Assembly: GCA_002432095.1 (NCBI GenBank)
Contig: DJFQ01000181.1
Location: 1 to 10,694 of the forward strand
Length of the DNA stretch: 10,694 bases
From: Marinagarivorans sp. UBA5868
GTDB taxonomy: Bacteria > Pseudomonadota > Gammaproteobacteria > Pseudomonadales > Cellvibrionaceae
Direction of reading: 5' to 3'
The translations under genes and the position numbers were made by a program. The notes beneath the pieces were generated by a model, which searched no databases, was not told where the DNA came from, and worked only from the letters and a program-made list of their open reading frames with translations. Positions 8,601 through 10,694 of the stretch are shown here, piece after piece (within the stretch, counting starts at the first letter, position 1; every line of letters begins with the position of its first letter).

Positions 8601-9843
8601 TGATGCCGACTCACCCATGGCGACGGTATTCAGCCCTTATGGCGACATCATCTTTACTGCGATACAAGGCAACAAGGAAATTCACGTTTACGATATTCAA
8701 AAGAATGAATCCATCGCCGTTATCGATGTCGGTTTTGCGCCACAAGGGCTAGTCTTGGACAGCGAGGGTTACCTTTATGTGCATAATTTCCTGTCGCGCA
8801 GTGTTTCAGTAGTCGATGTATCGGATCTGATTTCCGGTTCCGCTAACGTGTTTACCAAATTGGCGGAAATTAAAGTTGTGAGCAATGAGAAGCTAAGCCC
8901 CGCCGTATTGAAGGGCAAGCAAATATTCTACAACTCCAGGGATGTGCGCATGACCAAGGAAAACTATATCAGCTGCGCCACTTGCCATTTGGACGGTGGA
9001 GAAGACGGGCGCACGTTTGATTTCGCTAATCGTGGTGAAGGCAAACGCAATACCATCACACTGCACGGACGCCGCGGCACCGGCCACGGCCCCGTTCACT
9101 GGACCGGCAATTTTGATGAAATCCAGGATTTTGAACACGACATGCGCGGCCCCTTTAGCGGCACCGGATTTATTGATAACGCGTTGTATAACAACGGCAC
9201 GGTCAATCAATCACTGGGCGATCCTAAAAAGGGATTGAATGCGGATTTGGACGCATTGGCGGACTATGTGGCTTCTTTGGATCGAGTGCCAGACAGCCCT
9301 TATCGCAATGCCGACGGCACCCTTACCGACAGCGCACAACGGGGCAAACAGATTTACGAACGCCTCGACTGCAGCACCTGTCACTCCGGCCCAGACTACA
9401 CCGACAGCGCGTTAAATGTGCTCCACGATGTAGGTACGACAACCATGTTTTCGGGTTCACGATTGGGTGGCGATTTACCGGGCTTTGATACACCGACACT
9501 TAAAGGTGTATGGCATACGCCGCCCTATTTCCATGATGGCTCCGCCATAAACCTGCACGACACGCTCAATGTGCCGGGCCATGGTAATGCGCAAAACCTG
9601 AGTAATGAGGAAAAGGATCTGCTGGTGAGTTATTTACTGCAGCTCGACGAAAACCCTCAAAATACCTCGGGCAATGGAGGGAACCCGGATGTTGAGCCGG
9701 AACCGGAACCTCAGCCCGCAGCAGGTAGCTTGAATATGTTGGCGCTGCTACTGTTGTCAATATTGGCCGCCGCACGAAAAGTGAATATTTGGCAGTTACG
9801 ATTTAATCAGAAGTTAATAAATGCGAGCCAATTGAGAAATTAA
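5629..9843 (+). CDS. Exported multidomain protein: two propellers, CBM6/35-type module, PKD, two-haem cytochrome c
   Basis: A 1404-residue exported protein (numbering from ATG 5629). In order: signal peptide 1-21 (cut near ISA|AD); an LVIVD-type beta-propeller about 55-375, with repeats such as FVNVSDPYNPRIV, VYVIDVSDVRNP and VVTLDISNPGRPV; an Ig-like Big_5-type domain about 376-479; a Gly/Ser linker; a CBM6/CBM35-type module about 502-625 (starts VQVEAE, ends GPNIDSLTI); a PKD-like domain about 635-714; a YVTN/NHL-type propeller about 723-1070; and a cytochrome domain about 1088-1341 with CATCH (1116-1120) and CSTCH (1248-1252). The stretch FDTPTLKGVWHTPPYFHDGS resembles the second-haem half of the di-haem cytochrome c peroxidase/MauG family. 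A Pro/Glu linker (PEPEPEPQP) and a hydrophobic tag (1365-1384) follow, then 20 polar residues. Likely periplasmic or cell-surface, haem attached after export. The carbohydrate module suggests redox chemistry at a polysaccharide; the actual reaction is unknown. Domain calls are by eye; the haem sites are certain. Confidence 0.9.
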   Translation: MKKIIGSVFGLGIALLSNISAADFPNSSQPSSLLNKALNNKLVRGNAGYGKQNQPAAHGGYLAIAGNGLHTFVNVSDPYNPRIVKQVQSPSYRAGGEQENHQISFAKYPDGNEYMVSISGVGIDLWNVTNIGSNVTHVKEVRLPGINYGDVDGAIWGVGWQGKYIYVGATNNGVYVIDVSDVRNPKDAVSPNTPTSYEAIPTRNWNNIKAGPIFPIGNLLAFGAPKDANGVVTLDISNPGRPVTLDSHSCLRNTYITWFYGKWIFCEEAVAIYDVTSNPRDIKQVGTVNTPNAEYMSFADDFLFLGGMRPNGGVYKYDLSNISSPRQVAKITNQFHYDAEVDNQFSLAIGNLIYVTDDQKDLGGFMAVHDVNPDTKPPRVMYANPADGTTQPTTSRIGLSLSDQIDSRSLDYSTFELREVSTGVVVEGYFGISHTVVNFAPLNLLNPNSEYELYLPKGGIKDLVGNGLDKDYTFRFRTSDQNSSGDFGGNSGGSVTPDSSGRVQVEAEVMSHAGGVVSSTDNGGFSGTGFADFPASGGSISQTINGNLSGNIQVQIRYANGGDSARSLTLDVGGRTQAVSFPTNGSWATWNTITVNIQGGTGKTVSLNGGAGAGPNIDSLTITGIVPNGGSGVTLADCSITSDEHTLVGDRAFFASTVTNATNYTWTVGDERFENRTANFEHTFNQPGRYVVSLTISAGATTKQCTKTQIVHYPLTSDSPTNSSPILVDESNNRVWNVNPDNNTISAINKVNSANPEVVSKLTEIAVGESPRSIAQAANGDLWVVNHDDATISIVNPTSNSVSRTVNLPYASQPFGIVFTPNRQRAFVSLQATGQIVVLNGSTAQVEKTITLDKDEFGFTPKVRGLAVSADGNTLYATRFISNDVAGDLYEFDANNLILLNVIKLAIDKGVMGAEDPDDTFTARGLPNYMNSISITPDGRQAWLTAKKDNIERGLFSDGREPTFDSTTRAIVVPVDLQTGTDLPARRIDFNDADSPMATVFSPYGDIIFTAIQGNKEIHVYDIQKNESIAVIDVGFAPQGLVLDSEGYLYVHNFLSRSVSVVDVSDLISGSANVFTKLAEIKVVSNEKLSPAVLKGKQIFYNSRDVRMTKENYISCATCHLDGGEDGRTFDFANRGEGKRNTITLHGRRGTGHGPVHWTGNFDEIQDFEHDMRGPFSGTGFIDNALYNNGTVNQSLGDPKKGLNADLDALADYVASLDRVPDSPYRNADGTLTDSAQRGKQIYERLDCSTCHSGPDYTDSALNVLHDVGTTTMFSGSRLGGDLPGFDTPTLKGVWHTPPYFHDGSAINLHDTLNVPGHGNAQNLSNEEKDLLVSYLLQLDENPQNTSGNGGNPDVEPEPEPQPAAGSLNMLALLLLSILAAARKVNIWQLRFNQKLINASQLRN
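9721..9780 (+). other. C-terminal sorting-like tag of the cytochrome protein
   Basis: After an acidic PEPEPEPQP linker the protein reads AGSLNMLALLLLSILAAARK: small residues, one hydrophobic helix, then basic residues. This is the layout of GlyGly-CTERM-type (rhombosortase-processed) tails common in marine and plant-wall-degrading gammaproteobacteria. The Gly pair is not complete (AAGS), and 20 further residues follow where such proteins normally stop, so the class is tentative. It could also be a simple membrane anchor. Confidence 0.5.
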
Positions 9844-9880
9844 AGATCGGCGAAGAATTTCCGTAAATCATTAATCTCGC

Positions 9881-9912
9881 AAACCTGCTGGTGAAAGCCA
9901 GCAGGTTTTTTT
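9881..9912 (+). terminator. Rho-independent terminator after the cytochrome gene
   Basis: A perfect 11-base stem, AAACCTGCTGG (9881-9891) and CCAGCAGGTTT (9898-9908), with loop TGAAAG, continues into a T-run to 9912. It lies 37 bases after the stop codon of the plus-strand gene and between two convergent genes. On the minus strand the hairpin is present but the T-run is only the three bases in the stem, so it should end transcription of the dienelactone hydrolase gene less well. Confidence 0.88.
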
Positions 9913-9927
9913 ATTTTGATTCGCTGC

Positions 9928-10680
9928 TCAGTACAGACACCGCCGAAACAATCCAATCGCCATCTGATACCCCAACAATTGCAATTCCGCATCATAGCGG
10001 TCGCCCTCATCGCGCATAAACGCGTGAACGCCGTTGAATTCATGCCAGGTGAAGTTGATGCTTTTTTCCACCAAATTCTGATAAATCCGCGCTCGGCCTT
10101 CCGCGGGTATGTGCGGGTCTTGTTTGCCCCAGATCATTTGCAGCTCGCCTTTAATGTCCGCGGTGCGGGTGAGGCTGTCGTTGCCCGGCTGGGAGGGCGT
10201 GATGCCGGAATGGATGTCAGTCGCATAGAAGCAACTGGTGGCGCGCACGGCGGGGTGCATGGCGGCGCGGTAGGCAAGGCCGCCGCCGAGGCAAAAACCC
10301 ATGGCACCGAGTTGGCCGGAGTAATACGGCAGACTTTGCAGGTAGTCCACCATTGCCTGGGTATCGGTGTCGTGGGCCTCCAGATATTTGGCAACTTTGT
10401 CGGCGTTGCCTTTATCGCGACCGGCGTCGTCATAGCCGAGCACGGTGCCTATGGGGTTGAGTTCGTGGAATACCTCCGGCACCACCACGATAAATCCGTG
10501 GCCCGCCATAATTTGCGCACTGCGGCGAATGGGCGAGGTCTGCTGAAAGATTTCAGAATAGAGAATAATCGCAGGCCATTTTTGGGTCGCCGTTTCGGCG
10601 GTTTCCTTCGGCCGGTAAACGTAACAGCGCATAACGCCAGTCGGCGTATCGAGATCGACCTGGTGATTCTGAATCAACAT
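9928..10680 (-). CDS. Dienelactone hydrolase family protein
   Basis: A 250-residue alpha/beta hydrolase of the dienelactone hydrolase family, probably cytoplasmic (no signal peptide). The family's Cys-His-Asp triad is in place: nucleophile C130 in GFCLGGG, D188 in WGKQDPHIP and H219 in FNGVHAFMRDEG. A Glu (E43) in LYSEIF matches the conserved Glu after the first core strand. Length is close to the family norm. Carboxymethylenebutenolidase, the founding activity, opens dienelactones in chloroaromatic breakdown, but most family members act on other esters or lactones and no chlorocatechol genes are nearby, so the substrate is open. The start is ATG 10680, because GGAGGAA (10684-10690) is an excellent ribosome site just upstream; the in-frame TTG at 10692 overlaps that site and is rejected. 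It is convergent with the cytochrome gene; upstream context is cut by the window edge. Confidence 0.92.
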   Translation of the reverse strand: MLIQNHQVDLDTPTGVMRCYVYRPKETAETATQKWPAIILYSEIFQQTSPIRRSAQIMAGHGFIVVVPEVFHELNPIGTVLGYDDAGRDKGNADKVAKYLEAHDTDTQAMVDYLQSLPYYSGQLGAMGFCLGGGLAYRAAMHPAVRATSCFYATDIHSGITPSQPGNDSLTRTADIKGELQMIWGKQDPHIPAEGRARIYQNLVEKSINFTWHEFNGVHAFMRDEGDRYDAELQLLGYQMAIGLFRRCLY

Positions 10681-10683
10681 ACA

Positions 10684-10690
10684 TTCCTCC
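10684..10690 (-). promoter_or_regulatory. Ribosome binding site of the dienelactone hydrolase gene
   Basis: Minus-strand GGAGGAA, with its GGAGG core five bases from ATG 10680, is close to the ideal Shine-Dalgarno sequence and settles the start codon. Confidence 0.85.
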
Positions 10691-10694
10691 AAAC

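Noticed and set aside
8893..9210. Minus-strand open frame of 105 codons opposite the cytochrome domain
   Set aside because: Covers the antisense of the first haem motif region; the plus-strand frame has clear domain content and a continuous 1404-residue reading.
9928..10680. Aromatic (chlorocatechol) degradation role for the dienelactone hydrolase
   Set aside because: The family is broad and no catechol dioxygenase, cycloisomerase or maleylacetate reductase gene is present in the window.

Overview
The window looks like chromosomal DNA of a polysaccharide-degrading Gram-negative bacterium. The best guess is a gammaproteobacterium of the Cellvibrionaceae type (Cellvibrio, Saccharophagus, Teredinibacter relatives). 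This rests on gene style only: a secreted GH115 alpha-glucuronidase, a very large exported protein mixing a carbohydrate-binding module with c-type haem sites, and a hydrophobic C-terminal sorting-like tail. No rRNA, tRNA, CRISPR array, insertion sequence or phage gene was seen.

Layout, left to right. (1) 24-572, plus: a small P-loop nucleotide kinase-like protein of the FlaR/'topology modulation' type. (2) 561-3485, minus: a secreted GH115 xylan alpha-1,2-glucuronidase, convergent with gene 1 and overlapping its 3' end by 12 bases. (3) 3486-3837: a divergent control region with a tandem direct repeat, a good -10 box and a 10-bp palindrome. (4) 3838-5073, plus: an AraC-type regulator that appears anchored in the inner membrane by two helices flanking a periplasmic domain. 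(5) 5074-5628: a 555-base gap with no convincing gene. (6) 5629-9843, plus: a 1404-residue exported protein with an LVIVD-type propeller, an Ig-like domain, a CBM6/CBM35-type module, a PKD-like domain, a YVTN-type propeller, a two-CXXCH cytochrome domain and a C-terminal hydrophobic tag. (7) 9881-9912: a strong rho-independent terminator. (8) 9928-10680, minus: a dienelactone-hydrolase-family enzyme.

How the genes may work together (inference). GH115 enzymes remove (4-O-methyl)glucuronic acid from xylan. The regulator is transcribed divergently from the GH115 gene and lies upstream of the cytochrome protein in the same orientation, so it is the obvious candidate controller of both. Its periplasmic domain could sense a sugar directly. 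The cytochrome protein carries a module of a type that often binds xylan or uronic acids, next to two haems. It could therefore bring a redox centre to plant cell wall, for example as an electron carrier for oxidative polysaccharide cleavage or as a peroxidase-like enzyme. This combination is the most interesting content of the window. The P-loop protein and the dienelactone hydrolase look like unrelated neighbours.
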